The position numbers were made by a program, and so were the translations under genes. From the NCBI RefSeq assembly GCF_934372025.1, contig NZ_CAKROJ010000031.1:1-27240 (forward strand): a stretch of DNA of 27,240 bases, in the 5' to 3' direction. This DNA comes from an uncultured Blautia sp. (GTDB lineage: Bacteria > Bacillota > Clostridia > Lachnospirales > Lachnospiraceae). How positions within the stretch are numbered: the stretch's first letter is position 1; each line of letters opens with the position of its first letter. Shown piece after piece: positions 1 to 7,569 of this stretch. A model generated the notes under the pieces. The model had not been told where the DNA came from. It saw only the letters and a list, made by a program, of their open reading frames with translations, and did not search any database.

Positions 1-121
1 TTTCTCTCAGTTTCCTTCGCGCTTTGCGCTGGCAAAATTCTTATCGAATTTTCGAGAATCGTATGTGTTTCACTGTTCAGTTATCAAGGTTCTTACTTGC
101 TGTCTCTCAGACAGCTCGTTT
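1..121 (-). other. Probable rRNA operon leader (transcribed leftward, out of the window)
   Basis: This stretch follows three tandem strong promoters on the minus strand and contains no convincing reading frame. Reading leftward it carries, at 92-71, a CTTGATAACTGAACA-type segment resembling the boxA/antitermination neighbourhood of Firmicute rRNA leaders and spacers. The rRNA gene itself would lie beyond position 1, so the assignment is an inference from promoter strength, tandem arrangement and this motif. A tRNA or other stable-RNA operon is the alternative. Confidence 0.55.
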
Positions 122-150
122 ACTTTATCACATTCATCAGTGCCTGTCAA
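122..150 (-). promoter_or_regulatory. Tandem promoter, proximal (TTGACA-17-TAAAGT)
   Basis: On the minus strand the -35 TTGACA lies at 150-145 and the -10 TAAAGT at 127-122, with 17 bases between. Transcription should start near 115, exactly where a hairpin (99-115, seven-base arms GCTGTCT/AGACAGC) begins. It is the last of three promoters about 100 bases apart that all point out of the left edge. Confidence 0.8.
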
Positions 151-216
151 GTACTTTTTTCAAGTTTTTTTCGAGGCATTCTTGATGTTTGTGCGCCGCT
201 CTCAAGCGACTTGTTT

Positions 217-245
217 ACTCTATCACATGTTTATTTCTTTGTCAA
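217..245 (-). promoter_or_regulatory. Tandem promoter, middle (TTGACA-17-TAGAGT)
   Basis: On the minus strand the -35 TTGACA is at 245-240 and the -10 TAGAGT at 222-217, spacer 17. The predicted start is near 210, at the edge of a hairpin (195-210). The -10 region and hairpin resemble those of the proximal promoter, but the stem bases differ in a pairing-conserving way, which suggests promoter duplication. Confidence 0.8.
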
Positions 246-319
246 CAACTATTTTTGTTTTTTTCAAAACTTTTCAAATTGTTTGTTCAAAAGAAATAAT
301 TCTTCGTGACAGCTCAGTT

Positions 320-348
320 AGAATACCACTTTCCAAACGAGCTGTCAA
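320..348 (-). promoter_or_regulatory. Tandem promoter, distal (TTGACA-17-TATTCT)
   Basis: On the minus strand the -35 TTGACA is at 348-343 and the -10 TATTCT at 325-320, spacer 17. The -35 begins only seven bases beyond the radA stop codon. With the two promoters further left it forms a three-promoter array typical of stable-RNA operons. Confidence 0.65.
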
Positions 349-354
349 CACTTT

Positions 355-1737
355 TTAATTATTTTTCATAATAAATCGGATTGCATCCTGAATCCAGGAA
401 ACATACACCAGATTAATGCCTGCAACTTTTCCGACAGATGCCTTGCACACTTCTGGCAGAATCACAGTATCAAATCCCAGCTTCTTTGCTTCTGCTACTC
501 GCTGTCCTGCCATGCTGACAGCTCGGACTTCTCCGCTTAATCCAATCTCCCCAAATGCAATCACAGAATCCGGAATGATAATATCCTTGCAGCTCGACAC
601 AACAGCCAGCGAGATCCCCAGATCAATTGCAGGTTCTGTCATCTTCATTCCACCCGCAATATTGACATATGCATCACATGCAGCCAAATGGATACCGACT
701 TTTTTCTCCAGCACTGCCATTAATAAATTAACTCTGTTAAAATCCGTTCCGACAGCAGTCCGTCTCGGTATACCAAAATTACTCTGGCATACCAGAGCCT
801 GAATTTCGACCAGAATTGGTCTTGTTCCCTCCATAGAACATGCTACGATCGAACCTGAAGTTCCATTTGGCTTTCCGTTCAGCATAAATTCCGAAGGGTT
901 TTTTACTTCTTCCAATCCGGTATTTCGCATTTCAAATACACCGATTTCATTAGTAGAGCCAAACCGGTTCTTAACTGCTCGCAAAATACGATAGGATGCA
1001 TGGCGGTCTCCTTCAAAATACAGCACGGTATCAACCATATGTTCCAGCACTCTTGGACCGGCTACATTTCCTTCCTTTGTCACATGTCCTACTATAAAGA
1101 TAGAAACACCTTGTCCCTTTGCAATCTGCATAAGAATATTAGTAGATTCTCTTACCTGTGATACACTTCCCGGTGCGGAACTGATATCTTCATGAAACAT
1201 TGTCTGAATCGAATCGATTACAACCATATCAGGTTTCTTACGCTCAATCACTTCACGGATCGTCTCCAGATTTGTTTCACATAATAACTGAAGATTTTCA
1301 TTAAATTCACCGATACGTTCTGCCCGAAGCTTGATCTGCCGAAGTGACTCCTCTCCTGATATATACAGAACAGAATTACCCGACAATGCAAGATTTCTGC
1401 ACACCTGCAAAAGAAGGGTGGATTTCCCTATTCCCGGATCTCCACCCACTAATACCAGAGACCCGGGGACGATACCGCCCCCGAGCACTCTGTCAAGTTC
1501 ACCTATCTTCGTCAGTTTTCTTTCATCTTCTGAAAGTCTGATATCCTTCAGAACCACTGGTTCTGCTCTTCTTGAAATACTCTGCAAACCATTCCCTGAC
1601 GAAGATGTTTTCTTCGCAGAAACTGTTTCCTCTACAAATGTATTCCATGCTCTGCATCCCGGACACTGCCCCATCCATTTTGATGATTCGTATCCACATT
1701 CCTGACAAAAATAAACAACTTTTTTATTTTTTAGCAT
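355..1737 (-). CDS. radA: DNA repair protein RadA
   Basis: RadA (Sms) is a RecA-related ATPase that promotes branch migration of recombination intermediates. The 460 residues match the family length. An N-terminal C4 zinc finger uses Cys11, Cys14, Cys25 and Cys28. The RecA-like core has a Walker A GGDPGIGKST at 98-107, a Walker B MVVIDS near 171-176, and the RadA-specific KNRFG motif at 256-260. The C-terminal third is the Lon-protease-like domain. The start ATG overlaps the stop of the upstream 137-aa gene in a seven-base ATGCTAA, so translation is probably coupled. In many Firmicutes radA follows clpC, as it does here. No terminator is visible between its stop and the stable-RNA promoters. 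Confidence 0.97.
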   Translation of the reverse strand: MLKNKKVVYFCQECGYESSKWMGQCPGCRAWNTFVEETVSAKKTSSSGNGLQSISRRAEPVVLKDIRLSEDERKLTKIGELDRVLGGGIVPGSLVLVGGDPGIGKSTLLLQVCRNLALSGNSVLYISGEESLRQIKLRAERIGEFNENLQLLCETNLETIREVIERKKPDMVVIDSIQTMFHEDISSAPGSVSQVRESTNILMQIAKGQGVSIFIVGHVTKEGNVAGPRVLEHMVDTVLYFEGDRHASYRILRAVKNRFGSTNEIGVFEMRNTGLEEVKNPSEFMLNGKPNGTSGSIVACSMEGTRPILVEIQALVCQSNFGIPRRTAVGTDFNRVNLLMAVLEKKVGIHLAACDAYVNIAGGMKMTEPAIDLGISLAVVSSCKDIIIPDSVIAFGEIGLSGEVRAVSMAGQRVAEAKKLGFDTVILPEVCKASVGKVAGINLVYVSWIQDAIRFIMKNN

Positions 1738-2144
1738 TTTTCAACCTTTATTGCTACAGCTGTATCTCCTCCCAGTTCAACACTGAAAGAAAGCTTACCG
1801 CCAAGATTTGTCTGCATTTTACCTACATCTTCACCATCGATAGAAACACTGTATTCTGTATCTGCTTCCATTTCAACAGTAATCTGAGCATCTTCTGCAC
1901 CTTCTACTTCAAATTCCATGCTGGTGCCGTCCTGTTTCAGTGAAAATACAGCAGTTCCCGGTACAGACTCGTATACGAACATTCCATTACGTTCCAGTTT
2001 GGTGATCTCATTAAATGTCTTTACTTTATAAACATCTCCCTGATAAGGAAAATCAGATACTTTTGATTTCGCCGGTAATTCATAATTACCAAAGCTGATA
2101 CCCCCATTTTCTTCTGTACGGATCAGTTCTTTTACTACTGCCAT
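1731..2144 (-). CDS. Conserved protein of unknown function between clpC and radA
   Basis: A 137-residue acidic protein with no signal peptide or membrane segment, so probably cytoplasmic. I do not recognise a catalytic motif. The N-terminal half (about 1-65) contains GGISFGNYELP and a KVKTFNEITKLERNGMFVYE segment; the C-terminal half (about 66-137) is beta-rich, with alternating polar and hydrophobic residues ending in DTAVAIKVEKC, as in a small beta-sandwich. A good ribosome-binding site (AGGGAGG about ten bases upstream) supports the start. It overlaps radA by seven bases and has its own promoter, so it is the first gene of a two-gene unit with radA. Function unknown; confidence is for the gene being real. 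Confidence 0.85.
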   Translation of the reverse strand: MAVVKELIRTEENGGISFGNYELPAKSKVSDFPYQGDVYKVKTFNEITKLERNGMFVYESVPGTAVFSLKQDGTSMEFEVEGAEDAQITVEMEADTEYSVSIDGEDVGKMQTNLGGKLSFSVELGGDTAVAIKVEKC

Positions 2145-2246
2145 GATCTTGTGTCCTCCCTAGACTTTTCTGTTGTGTTTTACTCCTCGTATCTCTTTAT
2201 TACGTTGTGATAATCTTCTGATCACACTAGATATTTCGGTTAAGTT

Positions 2247-2275
2247 ATTATAACATTTACCACTTTTTTTGACCA
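2247..2275 (-). promoter_or_regulatory. Promoter for the 137-aa gene and radA
   Basis: On the minus strand TGGTCA (2275-2270) and a perfect TATAAT (2252-2247) are separated by 17 bases. It lies just beyond the clpC stop, and no terminator is seen between them, so read-through from clpC is also possible. The 5' untranslated region would be about 95 bases. Confidence 0.6.
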
Positions 2276-2284
2276 GTATCCTAA

Positions 2285-4798
2285 TCAAGATTTAACATCT
2301 TTTTTAGATTTGTCTTCGCCATTCTTGTCTTCATTGTTCTTTTCTTCTCTGACCGGAACAAAGTTGATTTTTTTCTGATGCAGCTGAATTTTTACGGTAT
2401 CTCCATTTCGTATTCTGCCCTCAAGGATCTCATTTGCCATCGGATCTTCCAGCTTGTTCTGGATTGCTCTTCTAAGCGGTCTTGCACCATATTTGCTGTC
2501 AAATCCTGATTCCGCAAGATATTCTTTGACAGATTCCGTAATTTTCAGCTGAATGCCAAGCTGATCTGCACATCGTTTCTCCAGATTCTTCAGAAGAATA
2601 TTTACAATCTTCCTGATTTCCGGTTTCTTTAATGGATGGAATACCATGATCTCATCAATTCGGTTGAGAAATTCCGGTTTAAAAAGTCTTTTTACTTCTT
2701 CCATCACTCCGGATTTCATTCTTTCATAATCTCGCTTATCGTCATCCTGAGACATAAATCCAAGCTTTTTCGGCTCAATGATCGCCTGTGCGCCTACATT
2801 GGATGTCATGATAATGATCGTCTGTTTGAAGTCAACTTTTCGGCCGTGGGCATCTGTGATATGACCATCATCCAGAACCTGAAGTAAAATATTAAATACA
2901 TCCGGATGTGCTTTTTCAATTTCATCAAACAGAAGCACACTGTATGGATTTCTTCGTACTTTTTCACTGAGCTGTCCGCCCTCATCATATCCTACATATC
3001 CCGGAGGGGAACCAATCAATTTGGAAACACTGTGCTTTTCCATATATTCAGACATATCCACACGGATCATTGCCTGTTCACTGCCAAACACTGCTTCTGC
3101 CAGTGCTTTTGAAAGTTCTGTTTTACCTACACCGGTAGGACCCAGGAACAAAAACGATCCAATCGGACGCTGCGGATCCTTCAGTCCCACTCTGCCTCGT
3201 TTTACAGCCTGTGCAACCGCTTTTACAGCCTCTTCCTGACCAATCACTCGTTTATGCAGCTCTTTCTCCAGGGCTGCCAGTCGTTTCGTTTCACCTTCTG
3301 TGAGTCTCTTGACCGGAATTTTTGTCCAGTCGGAAACAATATCTGCCACTGCAGTATCATCTACAACCAGCTTTTTCCGTTTATTTCGGCGTTCCTCACG
3401 TGCTCTGTATTTTTCGATCTGCGCCTCTGCTTCATTCTGTTCCTGCTGGATCTGCTTTGCCATGAGCAGATCTGCGCATTTGATTGCTTCTTCCTTCAGA
3501 TTCAGCAATTCTCTTACTTTTTCTTCCAGTTCTTCTACTTCCGGCACGGAACGATAACTGCCAAGCTGCACTTTGGATGCTGCCTCATCAATGATATCGA
3601 TTGCTTTATCCGGAAGAAAACGATCGTTAATATAACGTACCGACATTTTTACTGCTGCTTCCAAAGCTTCATCTTCGATTTTTACACCATGATGCTTTTC
3701 ATAATATGGCCGAAGTCCTCTCAGTATTTCCAGTGCTTCCTGCTCTGTTGGCTCTTCTACCGTAACCGGCTGAAATCTTCTCTCCAGCGCTGCATCTTTT
3801 TCTATATATTTGCGATATTCTTCCAGAGTTGTTGCACCGATCAGCTGAATTTCACCTCTCGAAAGAGAAGGTTTCAGAATGTTAGACGCATCCAGTGCTC
3901 CTTCTGCTCCACCTGCACCGATGATTGTATGAAGCTCATCAATAAAAAGAAGAATTCCCTGATTTGCCCGTACTTCATCTATTACTTTACGGATACGCTC
4001 CTCAAATTCGCCTCTGTATTTACTTCCGGCAACCATTCCGGACATATCAAGCACAACCACTCTCTTGCCTCTGACAGACTCCGGAACCATATCTGAGACA
4101 ATTCTCTGAGCCAGACCTTCTACAATAGCAGTCTTTCCCACACCTGGTTCGCCGACCAGACATGGGTTATTCTTACTTCTTCTGCTCAGTATCTGAATCA
4201 GGCGTGTGATCTCTCTGTCGCGCCCAACCACAGGGTCCAGACGTCCTTCTGCTGCCATCACAGTCAGATCGCGACTGTACTGATCCAGCGTTGGAGTCGG
4301 AGAACTGTTTTTCTGCATTTTCTGATTCTTTGCATTCTGAAGATCACCTTCTGCCGGATTTTCAATGCCCATTGTATTCAAAACTGCTGCATACAGTTTC
4401 TGAATATTGATGCCCATTGTATAAAGAAGGCGAGTTGCAACACAATCTGTCTCTTTGAGCATCGCAACAAGCAGATGCTCTGTTCCCGCCTGTTCTTCAT
4501 TCTGGTTTTCAGCTTCACGAACTGCCTGGCTGATCAGAAACTCAGCTCTCGGACTGTATTCCGGTACTTTTTCTGCAACCAGAACGTCAGACGGTGCAAC
4601 CAGATTCTCGATCAGCTGCAGCAGCGTATCTTCTTCCACATTAAATTCTTCCAGTATTCTGCCGGCCGCTCCCTCTTTTTCTTTTAGCAGCCCGATCAGA
4701 ATATGCTCTGTACCAATATATGCATGATTACAGGACTGTGCGGTGGTCTTTGCCAGCTTTAACGCATTTGCAGCCTGTCTGGTAAATTTATCCTGCAT
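2285..4798 (-). CDS. clpC: ClpC, ATP-dependent Clp protease ATP-binding subunit
   Basis: Hexameric HSP100 unfoldase that feeds proteins to ClpP. At 837 residues it has the expected ClpC layout: a double Clp-N repeat (about 1-145), a first AAA module with Walker A GEPGVGKT (216-223) and Walker B ILLFIDE (282-288), a coiled middle domain (about 415-475) as in adaptor-binding ClpC, a second AAA module with GPTGVGKT (553-560) and VLLFDE (621-626), and an LGF tripeptide (679-681) in the position of the ClpP-docking loop. The last 25 or so residues are a charged Lys/Asp/Glu tail. AGGAGG at 4814-4809 sets the start. The ctsR, mcsA and mcsB genes that often precede clpC are absent; a GntR-type regulator lies 57 bases upstream and is probably cotranscribed. 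Confidence 0.97.
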   Translation of the reverse strand: MQDKFTRQAANALKLAKTTAQSCNHAYIGTEHILIGLLKEKEGAAGRILEEFNVEEDTLLQLIENLVAPSDVLVAEKVPEYSPRAEFLISQAVREAENQNEEQAGTEHLLVAMLKETDCVATRLLYTMGINIQKLYAAVLNTMGIENPAEGDLQNAKNQKMQKNSSPTPTLDQYSRDLTVMAAEGRLDPVVGRDREITRLIQILSRRSKNNPCLVGEPGVGKTAIVEGLAQRIVSDMVPESVRGKRVVVLDMSGMVAGSKYRGEFEERIRKVIDEVRANQGILLFIDELHTIIGAGGAEGALDASNILKPSLSRGEIQLIGATTLEEYRKYIEKDAALERRFQPVTVEEPTEQEALEILRGLRPYYEKHHGVKIEDEALEAAVKMSVRYINDRFLPDKAIDIIDEAASKVQLGSYRSVPEVEELEEKVRELLNLKEEAIKCADLLMAKQIQQEQNEAEAQIEKYRAREERRNKRKKLVVDDTAVADIVSDWTKIPVKRLTEGETKRLAALEKELHKRVIGQEEAVKAVAQAVKRGRVGLKDPQRPIGSFLFLGPTGVGKTELSKALAEAVFGSEQAMIRVDMSEYMEKHSVSKLIGSPPGYVGYDEGGQLSEKVRRNPYSVLLFDEIEKAHPDVFNILLQVLDDGHITDAHGRKVDFKQTIIIMTSNVGAQAIIEPKKLGFMSQDDDKRDYERMKSGVMEEVKRLFKPEFLNRIDEIMVFHPLKKPEIRKIVNILLKNLEKRCADQLGIQLKITESVKEYLAESGFDSKYGARPLRRAIQNKLEDPMANEILEGRIRNGDTVKIQLHQKKINFVPVREEKNNEDKNGEDKSKKDVKS

Positions 4799-4824
4799 AG
4801 TTCATTTTCCTCCTATCTTCTCTG

Positions 4825-4840
4825 CCCGCAAAGCTGCGGG
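4825..4840 (-). other. Small GC-rich hairpin in the clpC leader
   Basis: CCCGCA/TGCGGG form a perfect six-base stem around a four-base loop between the regulator stop and the clpC ribosome-binding site. It has no T-tract, so it is not an intrinsic terminator. It may stabilise or process the transcript; that role is inference. Confidence 0.4.
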
Positions 4841-4855
4841 ACTGCTGTCAGTTTA

Positions 4856-5236
4856 CTATTGGTCAATTTCATATTCATCATAAATTTCATCGATCAGATC
4901 ATGGACCTCACTTCTGCTGACATTTCTGCAGCAGCCTCTTGCCAGTGCAACAATGAGATTTTCTTTCATTTCTTCCAGCGCTTTGATCTTATTGACATCT
5001 ACTGCAATAATTGCACCTTTTCTGCGGTCAATCGTGACAAAACCTTCCTGCCTGAGAAGAGAATATGCCTTATTTACTGTATGCATATTAATTCCTATTG
5101 TATCCGCCAGCTGACGTACCGATGGAAGTGCATCTCCCTCCTGCAGCCTTGACGTAGCTATACCCATTATAATCTGATTCATCAATTGCACATATATAGC
5201 CTCATCACTGTTAAAATCTATTTCTATGACCATCAT
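4856..5236 (-). CDS. GntR-family (YtrA-type) transcriptional regulator
   Basis: A short, 126-residue DNA-binding regulator. The winged helix-turn-helix spans about residues 12-80, with the characteristic YVQLMNQI, LPSVRQLADTIGIN and TVNKAYSLLRQEGF stretches. It lacks the large effector domain of FadR or HutC types; only about 45 residues follow, rich in Leu, Glu and Cys and probably for dimerisation, which fits the YtrA subfamily. Frames upstream would allow a start at 5281, but GGGAG at 5247-5243 places initiation at the ATGATG beginning at 5236. Members often repress their own operon; the next gene is clpC, so a stress-response link is plausible but unproven. A perfect TCAAAT-N-ATTTGA dyad lies downstream of its promoter. 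Confidence 0.88.
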   Translation of the reverse strand: MMVIEIDFNSDEAIYVQLMNQIIMGIATSRLQEGDALPSVRQLADTIGINMHTVNKAYSLLRQEGFVTIDRRKGAIIAVDVNKIKALEEMKENLIVALARGCCRNVSRSEVHDLIDEIYDEYEIDQ

Positions 5237-5312
5237 ATCACTCTCCCGTTGTGTTTTCCTGTTACTGTTCACTCCGTTCACAGCAACCTAGACAAAATAT
5301 GCCCATGTAGAT

Positions 5313-5325
5313 TCAAATCATTTGA
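5313..5325. promoter_or_regulatory. Candidate operator dyad upstream of the GntR-type gene
   Basis: TCAAAT-C-ATTTGA is a perfect six-base inverted repeat. It sits about 15-27 bases past the expected transcription start of the regulator-clpC unit, a usual place for autorepression. No binding evidence exists in the sequence beyond symmetry and position. Confidence 0.4.
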
Positions 5326-5346
5326 TTCCGGCATCATGTTATACAT

Positions 5347-5374
5347 ATAGTAGCACATATATCGGATTTTGCAA
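5347..5374 (-). promoter_or_regulatory. Promoter for the GntR-type regulator and clpC
   Basis: On the minus strand TTGCAA (5374-5369) and TACTAT (5352-5347) are spaced by 16 bases. It lies directly after the terminator of the neighbouring SseB-like gene. A direct repeat ACATATA overlaps the -10 region (5343-5349 and 5355-5361). Confidence 0.55.
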
Positions 5375-5376
5375 GT

Positions 5377-5412
5377 AAAAAAAAACAGGAAGCACACAAA
5401 AGATGCTTCCTG
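5377..5412 (-). terminator. Intrinsic terminator of the SseB-like gene
   Basis: On the minus strand a perfect nine-base stem CAGGAAGCA/TGCTTCCTG (arms 5412-5404 and 5394-5386) is followed by nine T residues (5385-5377). It lies 26 bases past the stop codon and isolates this gene from the regulator-clpC unit. Confidence 0.92.
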
Positions 5413-5437
5413 CCTTACTTTTTCACACAGCAGTCTG

Positions 5438-6202
5438 TTAACCGAGAATTTTCTTAAACTGTTCTTTATTCAGGATAAGATTGAATCCCAATGGGTTAAA
5501 TACCATTGCTTCAGCCTGAGTATTCAGGATTTCCGGAAGTTTTGCAAATGGAATCTTGGCAAGACGGAACTTCTTTCCTCTTGCAAATTTTTCATATTCC
5601 ATAACATCGGAAAATACCGGCTGTAAAATCTGTCCCTCTTTATTTTTCAGATACGGAACGTTGATTTTCTTTGGATTTTCTTTATCAACTTCCATTGCAA
5701 CCAGAAACTGTGATTTTTTCAGGTTAACAATCAGTTCTTCTTCCAGTTCTCTCAGGTTTTTATGTTCTTCTTTTGCAACCGGACGGCGAAGTTCCTGCAT
5801 AAAATAAATTCCGGAAAGCTGTAATGTTGAATTGATCAGCGGACGTTTTGCCGGCTCTACCTGACTGAGATCCGGTTTTCTTACGATTCTTTCGAGATCG
5901 ATTTCAATTTCCTCTGTTCCGTTATTCCATATTACAGAGTTTGCTCCAATTGCAAACATGAGTCCGTACATTTTCGGGAAATCTTTTTTCTCATATTTCA
6001 TTCCCATAAGAAGTACTTTTTCTTCCAGTTTCTTTTTGCCGAATTCTTTTACGCTTTCCTCGTCTGCAAAAAACCATACCTGATCATTATATGTTTCTTC
6101 TCCACAGGTTACATACGGAAGTCTTGTTGTCTGTGCATATGCCACAAACACTGTCTCCCTTGCCTGAAGTTCCTTAACTGCTTCTTCTACACTAATAGCC
6201 AT
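5438..6202 (-). CDS. SseB-like family protein
   Basis: A 254-residue cytoplasmic protein without signal peptide or transmembrane segment. The C-terminal part (about 165-254), with FLVAMEVD, a KINVPYLKNKEGQ stretch, PVFSDVMEYEKF and FNPLGFNLILNKEQF, matches the SseB N-terminal-type fold found as one or two copies in many Firmicute proteins. The N-terminal half (about 1-110) may be a second, divergent copy (FVAYAQTTRLPYV, VWFFADEESVKEF). Biochemical function is not established for this family in Firmicutes. AAAGGA precedes the start at good spacing. It is a single-gene unit with its own promoter and a strong terminator, downstream of purD. Confidence 0.8.
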   Translation of the reverse strand: MAISVEEAVKELQARETVFVAYAQTTRLPYVTCGEETYNDQVWFFADEESVKEFGKKKLEEKVLLMGMKYEKKDFPKMYGLMFAIGANSVIWNNGTEEIEIDLERIVRKPDLSQVEPAKRPLINSTLQLSGIYFMQELRRPVAKEEHKNLRELEEELIVNLKKSQFLVAMEVDKENPKKINVPYLKNKEGQILQPVFSDVMEYEKFARGKKFRLAKIPFAKLPEILNTQAEAMVFNPLGFNLILNKEQFKKILG

Positions 6203-6243
6203 TTTGTTTTCCTTTCATTGTCGCTTCTACATGATATATCTGA

Positions 6244-6272
6244 ATTATACCATATATTAAGAAAAATGGCAC
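6244..6272 (-). promoter_or_regulatory. Promoter for the SseB-like gene
   Basis: On the minus strand an extended -10, TGGTATAAT (TATAAT at 6249-6244), is preceded at 17 bases by GTGCCA (6272-6267). It lies shortly after the purD stop. No terminator for purD was recognised, so some read-through is possible. Confidence 0.6.
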
Positions 6273-6294
6273 ATTTTTTTGGTAATTATTTCTA

Positions 6295-7569
6295 TTATGC
6301 TTCGTCGATGGCCTTTCCAATATCATGACGCATATATTTGTTTGCAAACTGAATCCATTCTGTTGCATCATATGCATTTTTGCGAGCTTCTTTCAGAGTT
6401 TTTCCCTTTGCAGTGATTCCGAGGACACGTCCGCCATTTGTAACGATCTGGCCATCCTGGAATTTTGTTCCCGCATGGAAACAGTAATAACCGTCTTTGT
6501 CTTTGAAATTCTCAAAGCCATACATCGGAATGCCTTTTTCATATTTTACAGGATATCCTTCACTTGCAAGAACAACGCAGACTGCCGCATTATCCTCGAA
6601 TTCCAGATTTATCTGATCCAGTGTACCATTTACACATGCTTCCATGACCTCAATGATATCTGTCTTCATTCTCGGAAGTACAACCTGTGCTTCCGGATCT
6701 CCAAATCGTGCATTATATTCCAGCACCTTCGGACCTTCTGCCGTAAGCATCAGACCAAAGAAAATAATTCCGACAAACGGACGTCCTTCTGCTGCCATAG
6801 CATCTACAGTTGCCTGATAAATATGCTCTTTACAGAATTTGTCCACTTCTTCTGTATAGAACGGACTTGGAGAAAATGTTCCCATTCCGCCTGTATTCAG
6901 ACCCTTATCTCCGTCCATCGCACGTTTATGATCCTGTGCGGATGTCATGGTACGGATTGTCTTACCATCTACAAATGAAAGGACAGACACTTCACGACCG
7001 GTCATAAATTCTTCAATAACCATCGTATTTCCGGCACTTCCGAATTTTTTGTCTTCCATGATCTCTCTGACACCATCTTCAGCCTCTTCAAGTGTATTGC
7101 AGATCAGAACTCCTTTGCCCAGTGCAAGACCGTCTGCTTTGAGAACGATCGGAAATTTTGCCTGTGTATGTAAATAATCCAGTGCCTTCTGCGGATCATC
7201 AAAATTCTCATATCCTGCAGTCGGAATACCATATTTTTTCATCAGGTCTTTTGAAAACGCCTTGGATCCTTCAAGAATTGCAGCATTTTTACGCGGGCCA
7301 AAAACTTTAAGTCCACGAGCTTCAAATACATCAACAACTCCGCCAACAAGCGGATCGTCCATACCGATAATTGTCAGATCAACTGCTTTTTCCTGAGCAA
7401 AATCAGCAAGTTTTTCAAATTCCATGGCACCAATTGCCACACACTCTGCATATTCTGAAATTCCGGCATTTCCCGGCGCACAGTAAATCTTTTCTACCTT
7501 AGGGCTTTTTGCAACGCTCCATGCAATTGCATGTTCTCTTCCGCCACTTCCAACGATCAATACTTTCAT
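6295..7569 (-). CDS. purD: Phosphoribosylamine-glycine ligase (GAR synthetase)
   Basis: Catalyses ATP-dependent joining of glycine to phosphoribosylamine, the second step of IMP synthesis. The 424 residues match the family. The N-terminal domain opens with VLIVGSGGREHAIAW, and the ATP-grasp core includes PIVLKADGLALGKGV and the signature LNTGGMGTFSP near 225-235. The LEYNARFGDPEAQ stretch carries metal- and ATP-binding residues. The start overlaps the purN stop by four bases (ATGA), with GGAGG inside purN, so translation is coupled. It is the last gene of purE-purM-purN-purD. Confidence 0.97.
   Translation of the reverse strand: MKVLIVGSGGREHAIAWSVAKSPKVEKIYCAPGNAGISEYAECVAIGAMEFEKLADFAQEKAVDLTIIGMDDPLVGGVVDVFEARGLKVFGPRKNAAILEGSKAFSKDLMKKYGIPTAGYENFDDPQKALDYLHTQAKFPIVLKADGLALGKGVLICNTLEEAEDGVREIMEDKKFGSAGNTMVIEEFMTGREVSVLSFVDGKTIRTMTSAQDHKRAMDGDKGLNTGGMGTFSPSPFYTEEVDKFCKEHIYQATVDAMAAEGRPFVGIIFFGLMLTAEGPKVLEYNARFGDPEAQVVLPRMKTDIIEVMEACVNGTLDQINLEFEDNAAVCVVLASEGYPVKYEKGIPMYGFENFKDKDGYYCFHAGTKFQDGQIVTNGGRVLGITAKGKTLKEARKNAYDATEWIQFANKYMRHDIGKAIDEA

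Noticed and set aside
2257..2275. CtsR-like operator over the -35 of the 137-aa gene
   Set aside because: One GGTCAAA heptad is present but the second heptad is badly degenerate, and the first overlaps the promoter; chance is likely.
3254..4096. Long plus-strand open frame (280 codons) opposite clpC
   Set aside because: It lies fully antisense to the strongly conserved clpC; the composition (Phe/Cys/Ile-rich) is that of a shadow frame, with no ribosome-binding site or family match.
6325..6978. Plus-strand open frame opposite purD
   Set aside because: Shadow of a conserved gene; no initiation signal or recognisable domain.
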